From Diphasiastrum complanatum (taxonomy: Eukaryota; Streptophyta; Lycopodiopsida; Lycopodiales; Lycopodiaceae), in the NCBI GenBank assembly GCA_029204225.1, contig CM055108.1:17641779-17705778 (forward strand): a DNA stretch of 64,000 bases. The letters run 5' to 3'. The position numbers and the translations under genes are program-made. The notes beneath the pieces are model-generated. The model had not been told where the DNA came from. It worked only from the letters and a program-made list of their open reading frames with translations, and did not search any database. This document shows positions 31,812 to 44,078 of this stretch, piece by piece. The number at the start of each line of letters is the position of its first letter. Within the stretch, counting starts at the first letter, position 1.

Positions 31812-34544
31812 TTAGCGATGTACCACAAAAAATTTAAAAAGTAGATTTGCTGTGATAGAGTTAAGAAAATGTGTACCCCTATCACTGATAAGTTCTAGAA
31901 GACAGCCAAAAAGAACAATAACATGTTCATAGAAAAATTCTGTGGTAGAACAAGCGTCAGCATTGCGAACAACTCTTGCTTCAACCCATTTAGTACAATA
32001 GTCTGTAGCTATTATGATATAGTGAGATTGGGTGTGTCTAGCAGCGGGACTAATGGGTCCAACATAATCAATTTTATATTTCTGAAAAGCTTGATCAGTT
32101 GTGACAGGATGTAAAGGCATGTAGTTGGTCTTTTGAAATCGTTTGGTTCTTTGACAAACATCACAGGCCTTAGTGTAGGTGTGCGTATCTTTAAAGAGGG
32201 TTGGCCACCAAAATCCTGCCAACAGGATTTTCTTAGCAGTCATTTCGGAAGAAAAGTGAGCTCCTCCAAACCTTCATGAGTGAGGGATATAATAGAGTGT
32301 ACTTTGCCTTCAGTAAGACAATGTCGAATAATTCCATCTAACCCTTGCTTGTAAAGTTGGCCTGCAATTAACGTATAGGGTTTGGTTTTGAGGACCACCA
32401 CACGTTGTTCAGGTTTAGAGATGGATCCATCTGCCCTGAAGTTAAATATTCTATGATTTCCTTGGCCCAAATGGGTGTAGAGTCAACTTGAAATAAGATG
32501 GCATCGGGTAAATCATCGTTGACGCCTTGATCTGGGGTGGGTAGGTTAGAGATTCGAGATAGATGGTCTACTAAAAAATGTTGAACGTCCTTTTGAACCA
32601 CGATCCTAAACTCATATTCGTGTAGTAATAGGATCCATTGAGTAATACGACTGATCGTGCAAGTCTTGTTAATGAGATATAGGAGTGCTTGATGATCAGT
32701 GAAGAAGGCAAAAACTTTTTCCAGTAGATAATGATGAAACTTCTGAACCGCATATACCATTGCCAAAGCTTCATGTTCAGTAGTGATATAGTTGACTTCA
32801 GCAGGTATCAATTGTCTACTAGGAAATCAGATTGGATAATCTTTTTTGAATTCTCCCGATTGGGTGAGCACTTCTCCAATGGCATACTTAGATGCATCAG
32901 TATGCACATGGAATTCCTTGGAATAATCAGGAGCCTAGAGGATAGGTGCATTGGTAAGGGCTTCTTTGAGCTGATTGCCATGCGACATGTAATTCATCAG
33001 TCCATTTGAGGACAACAGCTACTTTGTGGATTAAGCGTGCTTTATTAGCAAGGTCAAAAATAAAGCAACGATAATAGTTGGTGTGGCCAAGGAAAGAATA
33101 CACTTCGCGGATGATATGTGGTTCCGGTAGATTTTGAATGATTAGGATCTTTTCGGGGTCAGTTGTGATGCCATTTTTTGAAATGATATGTCCTAACACA
33201 TTACCGTGTGTTACCCAGATTTGGCATTTTTTAGGATTCAAGAAGATGTCGAGGTGTTGACATTGGATAAAAATTTCCTCAAGCATAGACAGGTGTCATG
33301 TTTCTTCTAAATGTGCACCTAAATCATCCAAGTAAACTTCTACGGTATAGCCCATCTGTTGAGAAAAGACAGCTTGCAGAACACGCTGGAAAGTGCTAGG
33401 AGCATTACAGAGACCAAAAGGCATGACTTTCCAACAGAAGGTTTCCCATTTTGTGGCAAAAGATATTTTACGTTGATCTTCTTCAGCAATTTGGATCATA
33501 TTGTATCCGCTAAAGCCATCTAAAAAGGAATAGGCCTCATCTCCTGCTAGATTTTCTAAGATGGATTCTCCGAAAGGTAATGGAAAATGATCACGTTCTG
33601 TGACGACATTAAGTTTCTTAAAATTGACACAGATCCGGAGTTTTCCATTTTTCTTAGGAACGATGACAATTGGGGAGACCCACTCAGTATGTTCGATTTC
33701 GTAGATGATTTATGCATCTAACAAGCATTGTAGTTTTTCTTTGACTTTGGCCTTGTAGATCAGATTACATCTGTAGGGACGGCTAGCAGTTGGTCTCACA
33801 CTCCGGTTTAAGGGAAATATGATGCACAACTCCCTGGGGTGAGACTCCTTTCATGTATTTATAAGACCACGCGAAGACATGTCGATATTTGCGCACAAGC
33901 TTTCAAGCATTCTTCGTTGTTCCCGATTGAGATGAGCCCCGATGTGGACGATGTGTTCGTTACTTTCATGTGTCTCACTCAAGGAGAGAGTGATGGTTCG
34001 GGCAGGGCCTTCATAGGGTGAATTATCGTTTGGCTCACGTTGAGCTTGGGGTAATTGGATTCTTACATACTCAATCGTATAGCCCTTAAAATATGCAGGC
34101 ACATCATGGGCTGGGGATTCGATGGGGTCCTTTCCTTTCAAGTGTCTGGATGGTGATTTGAGAGGTTCGGGGATTGGTGTCGGATGCGATCTCATGAACT
34201 TCCCTAGGAGTGGTAAGGTCTCCAGGTGGTTGAATTTGAAGGGGTTTCTTCATCCTTTCTTTCATGGTATGGCCACGAGTTGTGGCTTCGCTGGACATGA
34301 GGTGTGCGGATGAGAAAGTGGTGGCACATCATGGAGGATTTCATCATCGATTTGAAAATTTGTTTCCCCCTCACAGAGGTCCCATGGATAGTTTGGTCGT
34401 TTGACTTGGTATAGCTTGGTATCATGTTTTTCAACGGTAACTTCGGCAACTAGTTCCACTTTGGATGACTGTTGCGGAAAGGCCTTGAGTGGAAGGGCCT
34501 CCATGTAGTTGAGGATCTGAATGTCAGAAATGTATGGTCTATTT
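31812..34544 (-). pseudogene. Gypsy-2-type pol: reverse transcriptase, RNase H, integrase (truncated)
   Basis: On the minus strand: linker (NYMEALPLKAF near 34480), reverse transcriptase with AYSFLDGFSGYN (near 33520), KVMPFGLCNAPSTFQR and VEVYLDDLGAH (near 33330), FLNPKKCQIWVTHG, then RNase H (TTEHEALAMVYAVQKFHHYL, FTDHQALLYL, DHLSRIS near 32560), then integrase with CDVCQRTKRF and core aspartates in KIDYVGPISP and LISDRGTHFL. Reverse transcriptase before integrase marks Ty3/gypsy. Frameshifts occur near 33290, 32920 and 32240. The sequence ends at 31812 before the third catalytic residue (Glu) of integrase. No LTRs of its own flank it; segments X1 and X2 do. Confidence 0.85.
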
Positions 34545-34897
34545 TTATCTTTTGTTCTTTTCAAGATAGATATTAAGAATGACTTTATCTCATTCTTGTC
34601 TAGCTTTGATTGAGAAGTTTGGCACATGAAAATAGGAGATCAACCATAGGTTATGCCTTTAATATTGGAAATGGTTATTTCTCATTGGGTACTAAGAAAT
34701 AGAAGATGTCTCTCTCAACTACATGAATTGAGTATATCCACCAAATGACAAAATCGACAAAAATGTAAAAATGATTGCACTAGAAATGGGGAAAAAAAAA
34801 TAGCAAAAAAAATTTGAAATAAAGAATAATAATCCACGATGTGTATTTCAAATAAATGCGTCCACCGGGCACATTAACCAGCTTCATCATGCTTGGA

Positions 34898-34899
<2 letters not shown>

Positions 34900-34950
<51 letters not shown>

Positions 34951-34974
34951 ATATATATATATGTATGTATATAT
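34900..34974. repeat. (TA)n microsatellite, interrupted
   Basis: TA dinucleotides broken twice by GTATGTATGTAT-type blocks; counterpart of 30259-30391. Confidence 0.9.
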
Positions 34975-35404
34975 GGATTGGAGTCTGGATGGAGAGATGA
35001 GATACACATCCTATCTGTTATGATTATTATTATTCACATTTGATCGATCAATGGAGAGAGAGAGTTAGTAATCATGAGTGTCCAATTTTTTCATCTACTC
35101 TCCTTAATCTTCACTCTCCTTTCCATCTCTCTAGCACCCATCTCTCTCTCGTACTACTCGCATGGCGGAAATTAGCTAGAGAAGCAGCGCTCATGCATGA
35201 ATATCAAGCTCAATCCATTAGTTGAGCCATATTCGATCAACCAAATTCTACAACTGGATTTTGCTTCTCACAGATCCTACCTTAATTACGTAGCCGGAGG
35301 AGAACAACATCACCAGGTAGACTCATTGATCGATCTCTACAATATCATAAGAGTATCTCATATTTTTGCAAATGAGGTTTCACCATGGCTTCCGATTTTC
35401 TCAT

Positions 35405-35504
<100 letters not shown>

Positions 35505-35872
35505 CTTCCTTGGTTAGGACCGAATAGTTTGGGGAAGGTAATCACCAAAAGCCATTCTAGTGGACTCCATCTTCCAGAATGCACTCATAAGATTGAACAT
35601 GTGTATAATTTGTAGCTCTTTCGTTAGCGCTATGCTAGGGTAGGGTGGAAGGAAAGGCACTAATTATTTTCTTTTGACAAGCATTTAGAAAAAAGTCCTC
35701 GATCATCTCGCTCTCTCCCATCGTCATCATGCTCCATGTAGCACTCATGGGTCATTGACAGTCCGGCACTCCAGCACATGAATGACACTTGGGCCTCTCA
35801 AAAAAATGAAAAGAGGATTATGTGTACAAACTCACCTGATGGAGATTTCGAACGAGAGAAATGGATGAATCC

Positions 35873-36043
<171 letters not shown>

Positions 36044-36286
36044 AAACTTAAACTAGTGTTTTCCTTCAAACTTAAAGGCAAGGTGATTGATACATGGGCA
36101 GGCGTTTAGACATGATCAATCTTCGTTGAAGCTGCCAACGATCTACAGCTACGTAATGGATACCCGAGTGCATATTCCGCCCATTTGTGAACATATTAAA
36201 AAGCAGAATATGTCGTTGCTGCCCCTCCGTGCCACCAGTCGCCGCCCTGCCCATTCTGTCAATTTGATTCATTGACTGCGAAATGC

Positions 36287-36292
36287 CACGTG
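36287..36292 (+). promoter_or_regulatory. G-box (CACGTG) upstream of the Dof-like gene
   Basis: GCCACGTGGC, a perfect palindromic G-box about 510 bp upstream of the start codon. G-boxes bind plant bZIP/bHLH factors. Whether it regulates this gene is inference. I see no clear TATA box between it and the ATG. Confidence 0.4.
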
Positions 36293-36795
36293 GCCTTTTG
36301 AGATTGGATAAGATAAATCCAAGTGCTCATTAGAGTTCATGTGAAAAAAAGCCCCAATGGATCATGGGCCGGGCAGAAATCTCTCTGGAAATCCTTACCC
36401 GGCCCATTCCATAATACTACCGGAACGTTTTCAGAAAGACTGTTGGTGGAAGAGCGGCACGGAGCTACCTCTTATACTACTACATCCAATTAAAACTTGC
36501 AGCTTGCTGCAAACAGTACAGTACTCGCTGAATGAATTGCACCCACACATGCAGCTGCACCTAAAGCTCGAATCGCAACTCTTCCGAAGGTAAACGCCTC
36601 GCCTGCATGAGCTGACCAAGTACCAAAAACGATTTTCATCTTTCCTGTTAAGTACCAAAAACTTTGAAATTCCTGTAATACAATCAGAGCAGCAATCTGA
36701 AGGGAGAGATAGATCGAGAGGCAATCACAGAGGCTGTAATTTGACAGGAGGTGCCTGCATTCATATTTGCACAAGCAGCAGCAGCTACCTCAGAT

Positions 36796-37749
36796 ATGGA
36801 TCTTTCTCTTTCCTTGAACTGTAATTATAAGCGAGCATTGGAAGGTGAAGAATTAGTCAAGTGCCCTCATTGTGAATCTCTTAATACAAAGTTTCGCTTT
36901 TTCAACAATCATAAAGAGAATCAACCGAGATATAAGTGCAAAGATTGCGGCCTCACATTCACAAAGAATGGGAAGGTAAGAAAAAGGAGTAAGCTGCATG
37001 TGCATGAGCAAGAAGAGCAAGTGCTAGTCATGACTCAAAATATTGCACATGAAGAAACAACTGAATTTGAAGGATTATCTCCACCAAACACTTGGCAAAG
37101 AACATTGGAGTTGGACAAATTAGGAAGTAATTGCTTGCATTGTGGCTCCATGGATATCAAATTCCGCTATTTCAACAACAAAAAGCAAAGCCAAGCGAGA
37201 TACCTATGCAGAAATTGTCATAAAACATTTACACGGGGTGGAAAATTAAGGAGCGGGACTACGAAGCTGGTTAATTCAGTGCAACCAAGCCCCCGTGATT
37301 ATAACGTCAAATCCCCTATAATTGAGGAAAATTTCGACAATATTGAAGCATCACCACCAACACTTGATCAGGGTTGTTGGGATGACTACAACGTCTTTGA
37401 CATTCAAAACGAAACTTTATTGAACATATTCACGGAAGAAGATGCAAAGCTGGTTGAAGATTGGATTGGAGGATTGACAGTTGATCAGCTTATGTGCAAT
37501 ATTGAATCTGATCAAACATGTGCTATGGGAAATTCGTATATGTACGAGGATCAAAGTCGCAGCAATATGCATACTGAAAGCCTTGAAGCAACCGAGCTCC
37601 CAATTGAAGATAATTTGGACAATGACTATCTACTCAACATTGAAGATTTGCAGTTCACAATGGAAGATTTGGGCAAGCTCGACTTTCTAGAGGACATTGA
37701 AGATTTGCTGGATTCATTGGAGAGTCATAGTCCAAACAATACTACATAG
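36796..37749 (+). CDS. Protein with two tandem Dof-like zinc fingers
   Basis: Probable plant transcription factor acting in the nucleus. Numbered from an upstream in-frame ATG at 36751 (332 residues), finger 1 is C38-X2-C41-X21-C63-X2-C66 and finger 2 is C128-X2-C131-X21-C153-X2-C156. Both carry the Dof signature (NTKFRFFNNHKENQPRYKCK; IKFRYFNNKKQSQARYLC). Ordinary Dof proteins have one finger. The usual RYWT tryptophan is Phe in both (LTFT, KTFT) and the VGGG tail is absent, so these are divergent. I prefer the ATG at 36796 because it starts MDLSLSLN, an LxLxL EAR-like repression motif. The C-terminus is acidic and leucine-rich (MEDLGKLDFLEDIEDLLDSL). The frame is single-exon and undamaged. 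Divergent zinc-ribbon transposase-derived proteins are a weaker alternative. Confidence 0.85.
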   Translation: MDLSLSLNCNYKRALEGEELVKCPHCESLNTKFRFFNNHKENQPRYKCKDCGLTFTKNGKVRKRSKLHVHEQEEQVLVMTQNIAHEETTEFEGLSPPNTWQRTLELDKLGSNCLHCGSMDIKFRYFNNKKQSQARYLCRNCHKTFTRGGKLRSGTTKLVNSVQPSPRDYNVKSPIIEENFDNIEASPPTLDQGCWDDYNVFDIQNETLLNIFTEEDAKLVEDWIGGLTVDQLMCNIESDQTCAMGNSYMYEDQSRSNMHTESLEATELPIEDNLDNDYLLNIEDLQFTMEDLGKLDFLEDIEDLLDSLESHSPNNTT

Positions 37750-40700
37750 CAAACTATATATTGCTCTTCTTTCTATATCAACAGACATTCAATAATTGTA
37801 GGCTTGAGATTTCATTTTTTCTCCCATAGCTTTTTCTTGCTTTGTATCATCTCTTCTTCTACATACTCCCTTAATAATTCCCATTGAAAAACAATCTTGT
37901 GTTGCTTTGCTACATGTAATTGGGTTGATTATTCCATTGCCCATTGGTAGTAGATCCATGAGTCACGTCTTAATATCCTATCTTGAGCAAACAAAAAAAA
38001 TTTGTAAGAAGAATATTTAAAACTTCGTTGAAGACACTAATATGAAGCATCAGGGTCTTGAATATTAGTGCACCTTGTTTTCTTACATATACTAATTATG
38101 GGTCATTATGTTTAATTAAATAAAACTTTTTAAATGTTACTTCTACACTTTTGTCACAAATCACATTACCACAATACAAGCAAAAACTACTTCAAGAAGT
38201 CTTTTTGCACTCCTCTCATCATACTTATGGTCTATTGCTCACCAAAAAAATGCCTATGGGACAACGGATACCCTCATGCGACTACCTTTTTTGGGGTGCG
38301 CAGGCTTCCACACTGCCAACACTTGCCATGTAATGTAACCACAAAAAAGGACATGTATTGCATATAATTCATTTTTGCCAATACAACTATAAGGGAGTAT
38401 GTTTTGTCCTTGAGGGAGAATGTGGGAGATGTTGGAGTGTTTTAAGATACTATATTAGTATTGTGTTCTTTCTCCAACAATCTAAAGGTGTGAGTATGTA
38501 GGAAATGGTGGTTATAGTATTTTTTTCATTAATCTAGTACTACTCTTATCATTGTCTTCTATCTTTAGAAACATCAAAACAAGTTTAAACAATGAAATGA
38601 TGAATGTAAATAAACAATAACCAAGACAAATGAGCTCATCCAGAACACTTTGACACTACTTCCATCCCCTGGCATTAGTCTAACTATCCAAATATTAACA
38701 TCAATCACTGAGCAGCCCTCTCCCATGTAAGTCTTCTCAAACTATTTCAAGCCTTAACACTAGTTGCTAGTACTACTTTAGTTCTAAAAAGCACACAATA
38801 TAAAATGGTAGCCAAATGATGGGAGAACTGGTGGGTCCTCGAGATCTCCTTTCCTACAAGCACGTATTTTCATAGCAAATGTCAATGTGAGCAATAGCCG
38901 AGTATTAATATCTAGATTTTCAAGCAATCTTGAAAAGAAAAGAGCAATAAAGACACAATGGCTTGGACACAAGACTTTCTTGAAAATTAGCTTTAGAAAT
39001 AGAAAAGCTAAAAATACACATAAAAATGTCTTTCCTTCTAGGGAGTTTGGACATTATGCGAGCAAAAAGTGTGGGTTTGGCAAGTATATTTTGTCAAAAT
39101 CTATCAACTATGGTCAATGTCAAATTCAAATTTCAAAACATTGGCCCAACTCAACCTACCAAGCATGAAAATCACATGTAATTCAAGTCAAGATGATACA
39201 TAAGATTTTGACATGAGATCACAACATGACATTCATAACTTTTTTGGTCATTTATAGACAATATGAACGCGGTTGTGAATGTCAAGTTTATTTTGCTCCT
39301 AGTTCTACTCGTTGGCGAATAAAGTTGATACACAAAAGAAAAAATTGAAATCGTTTTATTTTGCTCCTAGTTCTACTCGTTGGCGAATAAAGTTGATACA
39401 CAAAAGAAAAAATCTTTGTCACTTAGGAGTTCTATTCATTAACAAGTAGATCTAGTAGAACCAAAAATGAAAAGAAAAATTCTTTTGACTTACTATCTTT
39501 GTTCACTAGTGAGAGTTAGTAAGGCAAAATAAATAGTTCAATTAAATTATTTTACAATGAATTTTTCAATCTTTTGAAAAGAAAATCAATATTCTATTTT
39601 GTTTTTCATAAAGTAAAATTCAAATCAAATAAACTCTACTCAAGTAGAGTTGGCGACTCTCTTTTTTTTTTTTTGTCATTTGAAATTCTATAAACAACCC
39701 TTTGCTATATAAAGACCTAGAGGTTTGGTTGTCTTTATTAATAAATATTATGATTTTGGAGTTTGATATTTGTACATTGAGTTCACATGTATTGAGTTCC
39801 ATTTTATCTTAAGACTGTAAAAAAACAAGAATAAAAAACTCACAATACTTATAGACATCTATTCACAATTTGTCGATCTTCCCTTATTGGGAAAGGAAGG
39901 AGATGATTTGTGATTGGAACACAGCACTTGAACTGAAAGTCCAATCAAGTTTAACTACTTGGATTAACTATTTTTAAGATTTTAAACTCAACTTTACAAT
40001 TTCTTTAGTACTAAGCTATAAAATGGCCATTTAATTAAAGATTGCTTGTGCTTCTATGCTAATCAGCTACATTACTGTCAAGCTAGACTTATATTAAAAG
40101 AAAAGATAATCTTGGGCATACTCCTATTTATCTATACATATGGTTTACAAATCATTTTTTATGTTTACAATTTGGCCTATGTCCAAACTTAGCATTGTCT
40201 TAGAATCGACCACACTTAGTGCACTAGTAGCATTTATGTTGAGATTGGGGTAAGTGGTGGAGGAGAGAGGAGCATAAGGGGAGCATAATGAAGAGGTATG
40301 GTGCTGGATAGAGGGAATATGGAGGTGTCGGAGGTGAAGTAGGCCTTTCAAATTCTTAAGCTAGGAATGAGAAACATGGCTAGGGGGAATTCCATAACTA
40401 GTTATTGGAATCCGGTAAGCATACTTGAACGCCTCCAAAATTTTCGTTTCAAATCGCTATGCTTCAAAACTTGGTACTCCTTTATCTGGATGTACTCTAG
40501 CGCGCATACATGAAGGTTGAGCCTATGTACAGTTCAACTGACTTGAATGGCAAAACTTTAAATTTTCCTTGGATTATGGGCCAACATAGACATCTCTTTT
40601 CCTCTATGCCAAGTTGGTCCCATAACCAGAGAAAACCTTCTTTTTCCCACATTGACTGCCAGTTCTCGAATGCCATGCCTATTGAGCTTGGTAGCATCAA

Positions 40701-40878
40701 ATAATCGACATGCCATTGCAATTCGATGTTAAGATGGCAAGGACTCCACTTCCAAAATCATTCAGAAGAAACTTGAAAATGTTCTGCACATATGTACCTT
40801 CGTCTGATTTCTCCTTGGTCGTTTTGCCTTAGGCTATGCTTCTGCAACGTCCTGGCTGTGGATGTCTACAGCGAGCTT
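37750..40878. other. Intergenic, AT-rich, no gene seen
   Basis: Only short chance frames. Just after the Dof-like stop, ATTCAATAATTG (about 37786) may serve as a poly(A) signal. A 68-bp tandem duplication lies at 39290-39414. A 74-codon minus-strand frame near 40497-40721 is rich in Trp but matches nothing I know. Confidence 0.5.
39290..39414. repeat. 68-bp-period tandem duplication
   Basis: TTTTGCTCCTAGTTCTACTC through GAATAAAGTTGATACACAA and an A-rich tail occurs at 39290-39346 and again at 39358-39414. The two copies are identical over about 57 bp. Confidence 0.85.
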
Positions 40879-41866
40879 CTAGTCTTTGAGATATTGTTTT
40901 AGATCTGCTACTTCCTTTTGAAGGTCAAAGATTTTGATGCAGGCTTCAACATACTCTAAGTGATCAGCAACTCCCGAACATTTGTGAGTTGCCTGAAATT
41001 GCTTCGCCAATTCTTCAATCTTCTCTAGGGCTTGCAAATATTCCTCGTGTGCATCTGGCCCAGAAGGAATTGTTGTCTCGGCGGATAGTTCATTCAGCTC
41101 GGTGAGTTCTTCTTCGACTAACACTTTGTTGTTTTCGAGCGGAAGAAGAAACTTGACTCAAAATTTTTTGAGCATCTGGTCCTGAAGACAGTGCAGCTTC
41201 AAGAGATCAATCTGAATTGATCCAAAGTTGTTGCATAATTCTAAGGCAGTTTCTATCTTTATTCTCCTAGTAGTCTTGAAGAGTGGTCTGTAGAGTGGTC
41301 TTTTGTGCGTTGACCTTATTAAGCTCAGTTGTCAAAGAATCAAAATTTGTCTGCAATTCTGCAGACTTGGTCGTTAGTGTCTTATTGCTGTCCTTGTATG
41401 ATTGGGCTTTGTCAATTGATTGTTGGAGAATTCCGCCCAAAGAGCGATTTCGCTCAGTCAACAACTTGTTGTCTGGCTCTAGAAATGTAATCTTCTCAGC
41501 CAACATTATAATGTTGCTGGTCATCTCATCCGTATGTTGGAATAATTGCATCATGCTATCTTGGATGTGCAGATCATAGACATGGATTTTACCAACAATA
41601 TCCTTGGCACCCAAGAAAAATTGACGATTCCATCTGTATAAATTCTCTTTGTCGTCCTCATCCACGTTCATTGCCTCCTCATCAACCCCTTTGTCTTTGT
41701 CTTGCATCTGCGTGTCGGAGATGGTGTCCTCGCCATCCGTGGATGCAGAGCTCTTTGGCTTCTCAGAAGACCCGTCTGTAGCTAGGACGATGGCCAAAGT
41801 ATCGGCTGTAGTAGAGGGCTCAGGTATATTCTGTGCAGCAACATTTGACTCTGTTTCCTCATTCAT
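40879..41866 (-). pseudogene. Coiled-coil protein, unrecognised, broken
   Basis: The ATG at 41866 opens an acidic Ser/Thr-rich N-terminus (about residues 1-75), then a long heptad-type stretch (MAEKITFLEPDN…, ELQTNFDSLTTELNKVNAQK), stopping at 41267. A shift of frame there allows continuation through one more stop into a second coiled coil (EEEYLQALEKIEELAKQF-like, FDLQKEVADLKQYLKD) ending at 40879. The two ORFs probably once formed a single gene. No catalytic motif is seen. A retroelement-associated coiled-coil ORF or a host structural protein are both possible. Confidence 0.4.
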
Positions 41867-42431
41867 TGAAAATGCTCAACATTTATACTGCAAATCCAAA
41901 AGAACCGAGTCAATTGACTTATCAAAAACCAAATCGAAAACAACTTAGTTAGGCCATTCACTAGTCTATTTGCCTTTCGTATATCTGGAGCCCCGGATTG
42001 CATGATGTACCACTCTAAAAAGTCCTATACATTGCGGATGGAGAACCATCCACAACTATGTCCATCCTCTTGTTGAGTTGCCTTCAATCACAAAACGTAT
42101 AATAGGTTAGCTATGCACTCTGAAAAAAACAGATCATATTACCTATCAAATACTTGATGAGAAATACTTACTTCTACATCAACAATCTCCAGGTGTCTAT
42201 TTACAATGGCCCCATCCGGCCTTGGCAAAAATGGCAACATTCTGTTGTACATCACGTCCATTTCGGCATGGGTAGACTTTAAGGAGTTCATCTTTAAACA
42301 AAAATCCCATCTGAATCTTCCCTAAGGGTTATTATATGCATACTCCAATGCTTACTGCAAACAAGAGATAATTAGTTAAACTAAAGGAATTACAATACCT
42401 ATTAAAAATATCACTAGAATATTCTATGTAA

Positions 42432-42833
42432 TCATTTACTTTTGGCAGTATGGAATAATAAAGACTTTGGTCTTCGAGGTTGTATGGAGAAGATACTTCG
42501 TCGCATTAGTTGGACTATGAAGGCTGTGTGAGAAAAAGGATAGCACAACACCAACGTCCTTAGTATCATCGCATGACATCTATTTACAAAATACATCAAA
42601 CCAGCCTCCACAACTGGATCTGATATATCTAAGGTCTTCTCCTTCAGGGCATCACAAAAGTCTTTATTTATGTAATTTATATAATTAACTGAACTTAGAA
42701 AAAAAGAAAATTGACCACCTAGCTTGTCAATTTCTTTGGCAACATACTCATCAAAAATTATATACCTCTCAGAATCCAAAAATGAATCTTTGGGATCAAC
42801 AGGAAATCTTACACAGATCCTTATAAAAATCAC
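42432..42833 (-). CDS. Unrecognised ORF (133 aa)
   Basis: No known motif. A block RFPVDPKDSFLDSERY then NKDFCDALKEKTLD loosely parallels FPVDAEVSDRQAHF then YKDFYDCLQQGTLL in the ORF at 44128-44460 on the same strand, which suggests two decayed copies of one family. It could be an exon of the coiled-coil locus downstream. Low confidence that it is expressed. Confidence 0.25.
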   Translation of the reverse strand: MIFIRICVRFPVDPKDSFLDSERYIIFDEYVAKEIDKLGGQFSFFLSSVNYINYINKDFCDALKEKTLDISDPVVEAGLMYFVNRCHAMILRTLVLCYPFSHTAFIVQLMRRSIFSIQPRRPKSLLFHTAKSK

Positions 42834-43148
42834 CTATTAAATTTAAATCTAGATTCGATGTTATTTTATCTACAGTTGAGTTCATATCCTCGTTATTGTG
42901 AGATGGAATGGAGGGAATGGAAGAGGAACTACTTGAATAGTTAGGGGTGGTGGGAGGAGAAGAAAGCACTACAGACTAGTGTGATGGTCCAACCAAAGGA
43001 CGAGAGATGTGAGGGGGGGGGATGGTGACTCGTTGAGTACCACGCTTTGCTTGGCAGGCCTGGTGGGCTTGGTCTGCTTTCTTCTTCGTTGAGGAACAAG
43101 ACCTCTCTCTGTAGGTGGTGACCTAGAAGTGAAGCCACTCTTAAAGAC

Positions 43149-43442
43149 TTAATCGTATGTATTCCTCAGCCTCATGACAAGATGCATGTCCTGAGGCATG
43201 AGGGTAACCCTCTTAGCGTGCATTGTACAAAGCGTGGAGTCCTCAAAGAGTTTGACTTGGAAGTCCTCATAGGTAATATGGAGGGCTTCCAGGACTGTTA
43301 TGTTCCAACGAACATCATGTGAGAGGGACCTTGTTACCAGTCTCACAGACCTGTAGAAAGGAGCACGGGGAATCAGAAGATTCGTGGTCCTCTGAAGTCT
43401 CCTGATATCCCTTAACCATGGTCTTCTAGGCCGACTACTCTC
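43149..43442 (-). pseudogene. CENH3-like histone-fold fragment
   Basis: Minus-strand frame of 97 residues covering the histone H3 core from the αN helix to the C-terminus. TNLLIPRAPFYRSVRLVT followed by a VRW after the loop is typical of centromeric H3 (CENH3 LLIP… and RW), not canonical H3 (LLIRKLPFQRLV). The end KLFEDSTLCTMHAKRVTLMP keeps the strongly conserved H3 block LFED.NLCAIHAKRVT.M. Positions conserved in H3 are lost: the ALQEA core reads EALHITYED, and ARRIRG reads VMRLRN. The N-terminal tail is missing, with an in-frame TAG at 43443-43445. In the same frame beyond the TAA stop is a basic Pro/Arg/Lys stretch. Probably a CENH3 pseudogene or one exon of a highly diverged paralogue. 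Confidence 0.6.
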
Positions 43443-43762
43443 CTACCAGTTCCCACTGCCCTTTGTAGAGGAGGGCGAGGAGGCGGGGCAAATGTGGTAA
43501 GGCGGGCCATTGCAAGGTAGGGTATCGATATGACATGCCAACGAGCAGGGAAAGCGATATGAGCGATGGCGTATCGCCACGACGCGTGGGCAGGCCAGCT
43601 GTACTAGTACGTGGGTCCTTTGGCGCGCGGTAGTGATATGCGTCTAACGGGGAGTGGAAGTGGACGAAGGAAACTAAGGAGAGCCAGAGAACGAAGAATT
43701 AAGAAAGTGAAATAAGACCCAAAAATGTCCTTTTATACCTGTAGAACATCCCATCATATTCG

Positions 43763-44018
43763 CACGTGTGATGTGACAGCTCCACTCCCCGCACGTGTGG
43801 TCACACGCATCCCTCACGTGTCATGATATCAGCGGTTTGTATGATCAGACGGCTAGCATGCACGTGCGAGGACACGTGGCGACATTTGGACCGCACATGC
43901 GTCAGAAGACGACTGGGACGTATGATAGTACAGTTGTCATGCACATGCAAGGACGCATGTCAGGATCCGATGTGTACACGTGTCATTCAGAATGATTTTG
44001 TCGTCGTTTCCACACGTG
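43763..44018. promoter_or_regulatory. Cluster of seven CACGTG motifs
   Basis: CACGTG cores start at 43763, 43792, 43815, 43861, 43873, 43977 and 44013. CACATG variants at 43894 and 43942 occupy matching positions in an imperfect tandem repeat of about 80 bp (43815-43893 and 43894-43976). The change CACGTG to CACATG is what methyl-CpG decay would give. A TATA-like run follows at 44079. Confidence 0.6.
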
Positions 44019-44078
44019 TGGCAATTTTGACCACACATTTTGAGACACATGTATGATTCAGATGCTCTGTATTAGACT

